From the NCBI GenBank assembly GCA_026993285.1, contig JALWTZ010000249.1, positions 1 to 5,461 of the forward strand: a stretch of 5,461 bases of DNA, given 5' to 3'. Source of the DNA: Lysobacterales bacterium. Lineage in GTDB: Bacteria > Pseudomonadota > Gammaproteobacteria > Xanthomonadales > S139-57. This document shows, piece after piece, positions 1-4,920 of this stretch. Made by a program: the position numbers and the translations under genes. Under the pieces are notes generated by a model, which had not been told where the DNA came from, made no database searches, and saw nothing but the letters and a program-made list of their open reading frames with translations. Numbering within the stretch: position 1 is the stretch's first letter; every line of letters starts with the position of its first letter.

Positions 1-104
1 CTATTATTACTTATTTTTATATCAATTTTCGCAGCAATATAGTTGAGTTTAAATATTGATACGGATGCAAAAAATACAACAGCTATTGCAGTAACTACTT
101 CCAT
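1..104 (-). CDS. Partial AT-rich ORF, putative small membrane protein (N-terminus only)
   Basis: Seen: an ORF starts with ATG at 104 and stays open for 34 codons to the left edge, so its C-terminus is missing. An AAGGA Shine-Dalgarno (115-111) lies 6 nt before the ATG, which supports this start. The visible protein begins MEVVTAIAVVFFASVSIFKL, a hydrophobic stretch of about 17 residues, followed by a mixed Lys/Asp/Asn-rich part (about residues 19-34). This fits an N-terminal membrane anchor or an uncleaved signal sequence. Base composition is very AT-rich and codons favour A/T endings, unlike every other gene in the window, which suggests recent acquisition. I do not recognise a family and infer no function. 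It could also be a chance ORF in AT-rich DNA, although the Shine-Dalgarno argues for a real gene. Confidence 0.4.
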   Translation of the reverse strand, partial: MEVVTAIAVVFFASVSIFKLNYIAAKIDIKISNN

Positions 105-121
105 GTCGAATCCTTTTCTTG

Positions 122-195
122 GCTAACAGTCCAATAGACAGCGCGCACTTGTTAGCACAATAGACTGCGCGCAGTCTATTGTGCTAACAAGTGCG
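122..195. repeat. Mosaic of short direct and inverted repeats around the palindrome
   Basis: Two blocks recur. Block A is GCTAACA(A)GT, seen at about 122-130, inverted at 147-156, and direct again at 183-192. Block B is CAATAGACWGCGCGCA: the 19-mers at 131-149 and 157-175 match at 16 of 19 positions and are offset by 26 bp, and an inverted copy of B forms the right half of the palindrome centre. The order is A-B-A'-B/B'-A. Such an arrangement can arise by repeated local duplication and inversion, or can be a multi-site binding array. I know of no named element with this layout. Confidence 0.75.
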
Positions 196-209
196 TTTAC
201 CTTTATCAT
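123..209 (-). pseudogene. 28-codon ORF after gcvR, possible interrupted downstream gene
   Basis: Seen: the gcvR stop codon overlaps an AGGAG Shine-Dalgarno (219-215), followed after 5 nt by ATG at 209. The frame reads MIKVN, then enters the palindrome (from 195) and ends at a TAG (125-123) after 28 codons. A strong Shine-Dalgarno placed right on a stop codon is typical of a tightly coupled operon gene. Because almost all the remaining codons come from the palindrome, the simplest inference is that only the first five codons or so of an original gene remain and an insertion replaced the rest. In Pseudomonas gcvR is followed by a bcp-type peroxiredoxin gene, which makes bcp one candidate, but five residues cannot identify it. 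It could also be a genuine tiny leader peptide or chance. Confidence 0.25.
144..195. repeat. Perfect 52-bp palindrome without spacer
   Basis: Arms 144-169 and 170-195 are exact reverse complements over 26 bp with no loop bases; the dyad axis lies between 169 and 170 inside an alternating GCGCGC centre (167-172). Symmetry ends abruptly: 143/196 (G/T) and 142/197 (C/T) do not pair by Watson-Crick rules. It begins 24 bp beyond the gcvR stop. Neither transcript direction has a U-tract after the stem, so it is not a standard intrinsic terminator, though it would fold strongly in RNA and could form a cruciform in DNA. Possible roles are the end or recombination site of a mobile element, a telomere-resolution-like site, or a dimeric-protein operator. 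The symmetry is certain; the role is unknown. Confidence 0.97.
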
Positions 210-218
210 GCTCGCTCC

Positions 219-755
219 TCAAGCTGCTACTTCCATCATGGGGCCTTCGAATTGCAGGCTCAGGGAGCTGGCGATGTTTTGCAGGGCGGCCAGCAGGGGT
301 TCGCGGCGGCTTTCCGGGGTGGCGAGGGTGAGTTCAATGCGGTAGTGCTGGCCGTGGTTGTTTGGCTGGCTGCGGGTTTGCATGTGTTCGATGTTGGCGT
401 TGAAGTCCTGCGCCAGTTCGGTGATTTGTGCCACCAGGCCGGGCATGTCTTCACCGGTGAAGGCTACGCGCAGGGTCTGGCCGCTACTCTGGTGGCGGGT
501 GGCGAGGTCGAAGGGCTCGACTTGTATGCTGGCGTTCTGAAGCAGTTCAGTGGCATTCAGGGCCTGGCGGATGGCTTCGGCGTTGGTTTCTGCCGGGGCC
601 TTGCAGAGGGCGACAAACTTGCCGCCCTGCCCCAGCACATTGTAGCTGGCATCACCCAGGTTGATGTTGAGTTCAAACAGGGCGCGGCTGATGGCGGCGA
701 TGAGGCCCTGCTGGTCTTCCGAGAATACGGTAACGAGGTAATCGTGCGTTTTCAT
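219..755 (-). CDS. gcvR: GcvR-type glycine cleavage system regulator (two ACT domains)
   Basis: A 178-residue protein made of two ACT domains and no DNA-binding domain. ACT1 covers about residues 4-80, with the turn EDQQGLIAAISRALF (13-27). ACT2 covers about 94-170, with GEDMPGLVAQITELA (101-115). The length is close to E. coli GcvR (about 190 residues). In E. coli GcvR represses the gcv operon not by binding DNA itself but by acting on the activator GcvA, with glycine relieving repression; here this role is inferred from family membership. The ATG at 755 is supported by a purine-rich AAGGAAAGG just upstream. It is the last intact gene of the minus-strand set, 67 bp after the transglycosylase, and may have its own promoter. 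No gcvA is visible, so the partner is unknown; a related ACT-only regulator with another target remains possible. Confidence 0.85.
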   Translation of the reverse strand: MKTHDYLVTVFSEDQQGLIAAISRALFELNINLGDASYNVLGQGGKFVALCKAPAETNAEAIRQALNATELLQNASIQVEPFDLATRHQSSGQTLRVAFTGEDMPGLVAQITELAQDFNANIEHMQTRSQPNNHGQHYRIELTLATPESRREPLLAALQNIASSLSLQFEGPMMEVAA

Positions 756-782
756 GGCCTTTCCTTGTCAGGTCTTTGGCTT

Positions 783-791
783 TTTATAACA
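783..791 (-). promoter_or_regulatory. Candidate extended -10 promoter for gcvR
   Basis: On the minus strand TGTTATAAA (791-783) matches the extended -10 consensus TGnTATAAT except for the last base. It lies in the 67-bp gap between the transglycosylase stop and gcvR and would give a leader of roughly 20 nt with the gcvR Shine-Dalgarno inside it. No good -35 hexamer stands at 16-18 bp spacing, so the promoter would rely on the TG extension. Confidence 0.35.
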
Positions 792-822
792 CAGAGCAGG
801 CAGGCCGTGGAAATGGCGGGGA

Positions 823-1434
823 TCAGCCTGTGCCGAGTACGCGCCGGTAGCGTTGTCTGAGTATGCGCACGCGGCGCACATATTCGCGGGTGCTGTCGTT
901 GGGCGGCAGCCGGTTTCCGTTGCGGCGCACGGCGTTTTCACCGGCATGGTAGGCGGCCACGGCCAGGTCCACATTGCCTTCGAACATGTTCAGCAACAGT
1001 TGCAGGTAGCGAACACCGGCTTCGATGTTGCTGGCGGGCGAGAAGGGGTTTTTCACGCCGAAGCGTTGCTGGGTGGCGGGCATCAGTTGCATCAGGCCCT
1101 GGGCACCGGCACGGGAGACAGCCTTGGGCTGGTAGGCGGATTCGGCATGGATGACGGCGCGAATCAGTGCTTCATCCACCCCCAGCTTGCGGGCGATGCC
1201 GCGGGTAAGCTCGCGGTATTTGTCGGTGATCAGCGGTACGCGGTTCCAGTCGATGGGCTTGCCGCCGGGGCAATGGGTGCCGTAGTGCAGGCAGTCGAGG
1301 TTGAGAACGCGGTAGTTGTTCCGCTCGGGGCGGATGTTGGTGTAGTGCACCAACCCGTTGGCGTCCACATATTTGTAGACCACGGCCTGGGCCGGCATCT
1401 GGGTCAGCAAGGCGATGAGGACAAGGGCTTTCAT
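823..1434 (-). CDS. Small secreted lytic transglycosylase (SLT fold, DUF4124-like N-terminus)
   Basis: A predicted periplasmic murein lytic transglycosylase of 203 residues, which would cleave the MurNAc-GlcNAc bond with formation of 1,6-anhydromuramic ends. Residues 1-17 (MKALVLIALLTQMPAQA) form a short signal peptide with a plausible cleavage after AQA. Next comes a DUF4124-like segment, VYKYVDANGLVHYTN (19-33), then a linker with two cysteines (C48, C55) that could form a periplasmic disulfide. The SLT domain covers about 85-200: catalytic Glu98 in HAESAYQPKAVS, GLMQLMP at 113-119, AAYHAGENAV at 160-169 and STREYVRRV at 181-189. The start at 1434 is chosen because the signal peptide begins there; an in-frame extension upstream would overlap the peroxiredoxin gene and has no family character. 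The Shine-Dalgarno is weak (GGCAGCAAG). It lies 55 bp after the peroxiredoxin. Which named Mlt-type enzyme it equals is not clear. Confidence 0.92.
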   Translation of the reverse strand: MKALVLIALLTQMPAQAVVYKYVDANGLVHYTNIRPERNNYRVLNLDCLHYGTHCPGGKPIDWNRVPLITDKYRELTRGIARKLGVDEALIRAVIHAESAYQPKAVSRAGAQGLMQLMPATQQRFGVKNPFSPASNIEAGVRYLQLLLNMFEGNVDLAVAAYHAGENAVRRNGNRLPPNDSTREYVRRVRILRQRYRRVLGTG

Positions 1435-1454
1435 GAGCTTGCTGCCGGGGAGTA

Positions 1455-1480
1455 CCGGCCACGGCACAGGCCGTGACCGG
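1455..1480 (-). other. GC-rich hairpin in the peroxiredoxin-transglycosylase gap
   Basis: Arms 1455-1465 and 1470-1480 pair over 11 positions with one C/A mismatch (1459/1476) and a 4-nt loop. The hairpin fills much of the 55-bp gap, starting 10 bp after the peroxiredoxin stop. No T-run follows in the minus direction, so it is not a normal intrinsic terminator. It may protect the upstream mRNA 3' end or reduce expression of the transglycosylase. Confidence 0.5.
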
Positions 1481-1489
1481 CAGGGCCGA

Positions 1490-2119
1490 TTACAGCTTGT
1501 CGGCTTCTTCAGCCAGGAACTTGGCCACACCCTCGGGGGATGCGTCCATGCCCTTCTGGCCCGGCTCCCAGCCTGCGGGGCAGACTTCGCCGTGCTGCTC
1601 GTGGAATTGCAGGGCATCCACCATGCGGATCATTTCATCCACATTGCGGCCCAACGGCAGGTCGTTGACCACCTGATGGCGTACAATGCCGGCACGGTCG
1701 ATGAGGAAACTGCCACGGAAGGCCACACCGGCTTCCGGGTGCTCCACGCCGTAGTCCTGGCAAATCTGGTGGGTGACATCCGCCACCAGCGGGTAACGCA
1801 CGGGGCCGATACCGCCCTTGTCCACCGGGGTATTGCGCCAGGCGAAGTGGCAGAACTGGGAATCGATGGAGACACCGATCACTTCACAGTTGCGCTTCCT
1901 GAACTCGTCCAGACGGTGATCGAAGGCGATCAGCTCGGAGGGGCAGACGAAGGTGAAATCCAGCGGGTAGAAAAAGACAACGGCGTACTTGTCCTTGATG
2001 TGCTCGCTGAGGGTGAATTCATCGACGATTTCACCATTGCCCAGTACGGCGGCGGCGGTGAAATCCGGGGCCTCGCGGCCCACCAGTACGCTGGGGTATT
2101 CTTCAAGCATGATGCTCAT
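1490..2119 (-). CDS. Typical 2-Cys peroxiredoxin (AhpC/Prx1 class)
   Basis: A cytoplasmic thiol peroxidase of 209 residues that reduces H2O2 and organic hydroperoxides. The peroxidatic Cys59 sits in FYPLDFTFVCPSE (50-62) with the conserved Thr56. Arg135 lies in VAFRGSFLID. The resolving Cys180 is in HGEVCPAGW (176-184), so both catalytic cysteines of the typical dimeric 2-Cys class are present. GGIG (102-105) matches the GGLG loop of the Prx1/AhpC group, but no C-terminal YF motif is seen, which suggests an enzyme less easily over-oxidised than eukaryotic Prx1. The start at 2119 (MSIMLEEY) has GGAG 9 nt upstream; a TTG at 2146 is possible but less likely, and an in-frame ATG at 2110 lacks a ribosome site. 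It lies 50 bp after folE2 without a clear promoter of its own. No AhpF-type reductase is adjacent; thioredoxin is the likely electron donor (inference). Confidence 0.95.
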   Translation of the reverse strand: MSIMLEEYPSVLVGREAPDFTAAAVLGNGEIVDEFTLSEHIKDKYAVVFFYPLDFTFVCPSELIAFDHRLDEFRKRNCEVIGVSIDSQFCHFAWRNTPVDKGGIGPVRYPLVADVTHQICQDYGVEHPEAGVAFRGSFLIDRAGIVRHQVVNDLPLGRNVDEMIRMVDALQFHEQHGEVCPAGWEPGQKGMDASPEGVAKFLAEEADKL

Positions 2120-2152
2120 GGTGTGGTTCTCCAAAGTGTAGATCAATAATGC

Positions 2153-2180
2153 GGAACGGCTGGCAGTGCTCAGGCGTTCC
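2153..2180 (-). other. Imperfect hairpin spanning the folE2 stop codon
   Basis: GGAACG (2153-2158) pairs with CGTTCC (2175-2180). Across one mismatch a further 3 bp can form (2160-2162 with 2171-2173). The folE2 stop codon (2172-2170) lies in the structure. No U-tract follows on the minus transcript, so termination here is doubtful and read-through into the peroxiredoxin gene seems possible. Confidence 0.3.
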
Positions 2181-3132
2181 AGTCAAAAATGCGTGTGGCA
2201 TTATACCCGCCGGGCAGGCCCTTGGTGACCACGGATACCGCGTTATGCGGGTGCAGGCTTTCGTAGTGCACGGCACGGGCCCAGAAATCTTCGACAAAAT
2301 CCAGTTGATTGAGCGCTTTCTGAATGCGCCGACCGGCATCTTCACAGAACATCAGGTTCTCGCCATTGAGGCGGGCGAAGGCCTGTTCATCTTCCCGCTT
2401 GACGGCGGTTTGCACCGGGGTTTTCAGCGCAGCTTCCACGCTGTCGATCACCTGGATGATGGGCAGGCAGGCGTGTTCCGGGTTCAGCCGCAGGCGCAGT
2501 TGTGCATGGGAACGCTGCGAGTGCGGCGTGGCACAGATGCCCTGCTCCGAGCCGAGCCAGCGGTAGACGGCCTCGCGGTCCAGCGGCTGGTCCGGGGCAA
2601 AATCCTGCTCGAAGCGTTCCTGGATCAGCTGTCGCGCCAGCGCGGCGGAACAGGGGCAGGTGCTGGAGTAAGCAATCTGTACATCCAGCTCGGTTTCCAG
2701 CGTTTCGTTGTGCATGGTGCCGCGCACGGTCACCGGGTAGCGCTTCCAGCCGGCGTTTTCGGACGCCAGCGCCAGGCGGCGCACCAGATAATCCAGGCGG
2801 ATTTCCACAAAGGCATGATCGCTGAGGTCGCCATGGGATTGCAGGAAAGCCTGCAACACATTGTGCAGGCTGGCCGGTGCCAGCACTTCGGAAGTGAGCA
2901 ATTCATCCAGATGCAAATACAGGCGCGACATGTGTATGCCGCGTACCTCCGGCTGTTTCAGGTTGACGAAGGCCGTGACCCGCGCCGGCACCTGGGTGAC
3001 CGTGCCATCATGGGCCTTGATCAGCACGGGCAGTTCGATTTCGTTCATGCCCACCCAATCCAGCGCACCTTCCACATGCGGGCGCGCTTCGTTGGCAATA
3101 TCGGGCATGATGCGTAGGGGCGTTTGCGGCAT
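2170..3132 (-). CDS. folE2: GTP cyclohydrolase IB (FolE2)
   Basis: Converts GTP to 7,8-dihydroneopterin triphosphate, the first step of tetrahydrofolate synthesis and also of queuosine-type tRNA modification. FolE2 is the class that does not depend on zinc and can use Mn or Fe, often serving under zinc limitation (family knowledge). The 320-residue protein has the family signature STCPCSAALA (157-166), with Cys159 as the expected catalytic or metal-linked cysteine, then PHSQRSHAQL (203-212), ENLMFCEDAGRRIQ (258-271) and VHYESLHPHNA (288-298), all typical of COG1469. The ATG at 3132 is chosen: it begins MPQTPLRIMPDIANE as in family members, has AGGTG just upstream and lies 25 nt after a likely transcription start. 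A TTG-initiated extension to 3258 would run through that promoter and is rejected. First gene of the minus-strand set, divergent from bepA. Whether a zinc-dependent FolE also exists cannot be seen. Confidence 0.95.
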   Translation of the reverse strand: MPQTPLRIMPDIANEARPHVEGALDWVGMNEIELPVLIKAHDGTVTQVPARVTAFVNLKQPEVRGIHMSRLYLHLDELLTSEVLAPASLHNVLQAFLQSHGDLSDHAFVEIRLDYLVRRLALASENAGWKRYPVTVRGTMHNETLETELDVQIAYSSTCPCSAALARQLIQERFEQDFAPDQPLDREAVYRWLGSEQGICATPHSQRSHAQLRLRLNPEHACLPIIQVIDSVEAALKTPVQTAVKREDEQAFARLNGENLMFCEDAGRRIQKALNQLDFVEDFWARAVHYESLHPHNAVSVVTKGLPGGYNATRIFDWNA

Positions 3133-3163
3133 GTTCACCTGCTCCAACTGAAAATGATTCGCA

Positions 3164-3172
3164 ATTATAGCA
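3164..3172 (-). promoter_or_regulatory. Extended -10 promoter of folE2
   Basis: Minus-strand TGCTATAAT (3172-3164) is an exact extended -10 (TGnTATAAT). A start about 7 nt downstream, near 3157, would leave a leader of about 25 nt before the folE2 ATG. No good -35 hexamer is seen, as is common for extended -10 promoters. The flanking AATG...CATT dyad (about 3174-3153) could be part of a metal-regulator operator, but its symmetry is weak. Confidence 0.6.
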
Positions 3173-3202
3173 TTCACCCCTGATGCAAACATTCTGGCCA
3201 GT

Positions 3203-3238
3203 GGGGTGGTATGGCTCCATGGAAACACTCCCTTTTTT
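3203..3238 (+). terminator. Weak terminator-like hairpin with T6, upstream of bepA
   Basis: GGGGTG (3203-3208) can pair with CACTCCC (3226-3232) with one bulged T, followed directly by TTTTTT (3233-3238). The loop is 17 nt. No plus-strand gene ends before it, so it could only stop antisense transcripts leaving the folE2 region or act in a long bepA leader. It may be chance. Confidence 0.2.
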
Positions 3239-3317
3239 CCACCGGGTATCACTTGCAAAACAAGCTGTTAACGCCCGGTCATGCTAGCCTGCGCAAATCT
3301 TTTGCGCCGGAAACCCC

Positions 3318-4829
3318 ATGCACGTGAGCAAGTGGATGAAAAAAGGGCTGATTGTTTTCCTGTGTTCCCTGCTGAACCTGCAGCAGCTGGCCTGGGCCGC
3401 GGAACAGATTCGCCTGCCGGATTTCGGCAACTCCGCCGACAGCATGCTTACCGGGCAGCAACTGGATGAAATTGCCCGGATCTACCTGCGGGAGCTGCGC
3501 AAGAATGACTTGCTGCTGGAAGACCCGCTGGTGGAGGAATACATCCAGAATCTGGGCTTTTCGCTGGTCAGCCACTCGGAAAAACCCAATCTGCGCTTTC
3601 AGTTTCATGTATTGAAAAGCCCGGTGGTCAACGCCTTTGCCACACCCGGTGGTTTTATCGCGGCCTTTTCCGGCCTGATTGACATGGCCGACAACGAGGC
3701 CGAACTGGCCTCGGTGCTGGCACATGAAATCGCCCATGTCACCCAGGATCACATGCTTCGCTCCACCGAGCGCACCATCAAGGCCAACCTGCCGGTGATG
3801 CTGGGCATGCTGGCCATTCTCATCGCCGGGGCCAGCGGGCTGGACAAATCCAGCAACGCCGGCATGGCGGCGGTGATTGCCGGCCAGGGCCTGCTGCAGC
3901 AGAACCAGATCAACTTTACCCGCGACAACGAATACGAAGCCGACCGCATTGGCATTCGCACGCTGTACCAGAGCGGCTATGACCCCATGGGCATGGCTGC
4001 CTTCTTCGGCAAGATGCAGCGGCTGGAGCGCAATTACGGCAAGGAAGTGCCGGAGCTGCTGCGCACCCACCCATTGAGCACCAACCGCATTGCCGAGGCC
4101 AAGATTCGCGCCGCACAAATGCAGGGAGATGCCCTGAAAAAGGATGATCGCCGCTTCCACTTTGCCCAGGAACGCATCCGCGCCCTGAGCCAGGAAACCC
4201 CCGGCAAGGCCTACCAGGCCTTCATTGCCCGCGCCAACCAGCCGGCAAAAAACGAGGCACAGGCCGCGGCACTGCAATACGGCCTGGCCCTGCTGGAAAG
4301 CCGTACCCGCAAGGGCGCGGCGGCACTGCAACGCCTGCAACCGCTGCTGGCGGCAGACCCCGGCAACCGCTGGCTGCAACTGGCCGAGGCGGAAGCACTG
4401 GCCAGCGCCGGCAAAATGCCCGAGGCCCGCCAGGCCTATGCCAGCCTGCTGCAGCGCAATCCGGATGATCTGGCCGTCATCCTGCCCTATGCCGCGCTGC
4501 TGCTGGAACAAGACAACCCGGGTGACTGGAAAAAAAGCCGCGCCCTGATCCGTTCCGCCCTGGCCGATTTCCCCGACCGGCCGGACCTCTACCGCCTGCT
4601 GGGCCGGGCTGAACACGCCCTGGGCCATGACATCAACGCCACCATGGCCGATGCACAGGTCAATTTCCTCAACGGCAATCTCTATCAGGCCGTACAAACC
4701 CTCAAGGCGCTGAAAAAACAGCAAGACCTCAACTACTATCAGCGCAGCAAGCTGGAAGCACGCCTGAAACAGTACCGCGAGGCCGATCCCGAACTGATGA
4801 AAAAACAGCAGCGCCAGGACAAGCACTGA
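3318..4829 (+). CDS. bepA: BepA/YfgC-type periplasmic M48 metalloprotease with TPR-like C-terminus
   Basis: A 503-residue periplasmic zinc protease and chaperone; E. coli BepA (487 residues) aids assembly of LptD and degrades stalled outer-membrane proteins near the BAM complex. Residues 1-27 are a signal peptide ending AWA before AEQ; Cys16 is not in a lipobox. The M48 domain contains HEIAH (136-140: zinc ligands His136 and His140, catalytic Glu137) and NEYEADRIG (204-212), supplying the third ligand Glu205. RTHPLSTNR (249-257) carries His251, the counterpart of the E. coli BepA histidine that plugs the active site. Residues 157-195 are hydrophobic, near the active site. From about 315 to 480 the protein is helical and Ala/Leu-rich with TPR-like repeats. 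The start could be 3318 or the Met codon at 3336 (MKKGLIVF), since neither ribosome site is strong. It stands alone on the plus strand, divergent from folE2. Confidence 0.93.
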   Translation: MHVSKWMKKGLIVFLCSLLNLQQLAWAAEQIRLPDFGNSADSMLTGQQLDEIARIYLRELRKNDLLLEDPLVEEYIQNLGFSLVSHSEKPNLRFQFHVLKSPVVNAFATPGGFIAAFSGLIDMADNEAELASVLAHEIAHVTQDHMLRSTERTIKANLPVMLGMLAILIAGASGLDKSSNAGMAAVIAGQGLLQQNQINFTRDNEYEADRIGIRTLYQSGYDPMGMAAFFGKMQRLERNYGKEVPELLRTHPLSTNRIAEAKIRAAQMQGDALKKDDRRFHFAQERIRALSQETPGKAYQAFIARANQPAKNEAQAAALQYGLALLESRTRKGAAALQRLQPLLAADPGNRWLQLAEAEALASAGKMPEARQAYASLLQRNPDDLAVILPYAALLLEQDNPGDWKKSRALIRSALADFPDRPDLYRLLGRAEHALGHDINATMADAQVNFLNGNLYQAVQTLKALKKQQDLNYYQRSKLEARLKQYREADPELMKKQQRQDKH

Positions 4830-4920
4830 ACGGCAGACGCGGTTTTGCGCCGCCTGTCATAAGGCGGTAACATGCGAGCGGTTCAATGGGTGAAATCGAA
4901 CCCGCCACAGGTAGAGCGCG
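4830..4920 (+). promoter_or_regulatory. bepA-phoB gap with Pho box and -10 (phoB promoter)
   Basis: CTGTCATAAGGCGGTAAC (4854-4871) matches the 18-bp Pho box CTGTCATAWAWCTGTCAY at 14 positions: the first 7-bp half is perfect and the second matches 4 of 7. TTCAAT (4882-4887) follows after 10 bp, the usual distance from a Pho box to the -10, where the Pho box takes the place of the -35. This predicts PhoB-activated transcription of phoB with a start near 4894. No intrinsic terminator with a T-run is seen after bepA, so some read-through into phoB is possible. Confidence 0.68.

Larger units (their letters stand above)
3133..3317. promoter_or_regulatory. Divergent intergenic region between folE2 and bepA
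   Basis: This 185-bp stretch holds no gene. The folE2-proximal part carries a clear minus-strand -10 element. The bepA-proximal part (about 3239-3317) should contain the bepA promoter. The best-looking block there is TGCTAGCCT (3283-3291), a poor extended -10 without a convincing -35. The bepA ribosome site is also weak (GGAAA a few bases before the ATG). Confidence 0.5.

Noticed and set aside
121..195. Integron attC site (GCTAAC / GTTAGC ends next to a small AT-rich ORF)
   Set aside because: The ends fit RYYYAAC and GTTRRRY poorly. The only pair in the right orientation is about 34 bp apart, shorter than usual attC sites, and within the palindrome the motifs face the wrong way.
144..195. 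Palindrome as an intrinsic terminator of gcvR
   Set aside because: The minus-strand sequence after the stem is GCGCTGTCTATTGG with no U-run, and the stem is far longer than typical terminators.
252..860. Plus-strand ORF of 202 codons
   Set aside because: It is antisense to gcvR and the gene before it, has no family motif, and the minus-strand frame encodes clear ACT domains.
1435..1617. N-terminal extension of the transglycosylase by 61 codons
   Set aside because: It overlaps the peroxiredoxin coding region out of frame, is basic and low in family character, and would bury the signal peptide that begins at 1434.
2149..3117. Plus-strand ORF of 322 codons
   Set aside because: Antisense shadow of folE2, a product of high GC at third positions; the minus frame carries the FolE2 signatures.
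3133..3258. N-terminal extension of FolE2 by 42 codons from a TTG
   Set aside because: It would cross the extended -10 promoter, and FolE2 proteins normally begin near the MPD segment.
3363..3365. Cys16 of BepA as a lipoprotein cysteine
   Set aside because: The preceding residues VFL lack the small residue required at -1 of a lipobox, while a signal peptidase I site AWA/AEQ is present.
3279..4826. Minus-strand ORF of 515 codons
   Set aside because: Antisense to bepA; the plus frame contains a signal peptide, HEIAH and NEYEADRIG, while this one has no recognisable domain.
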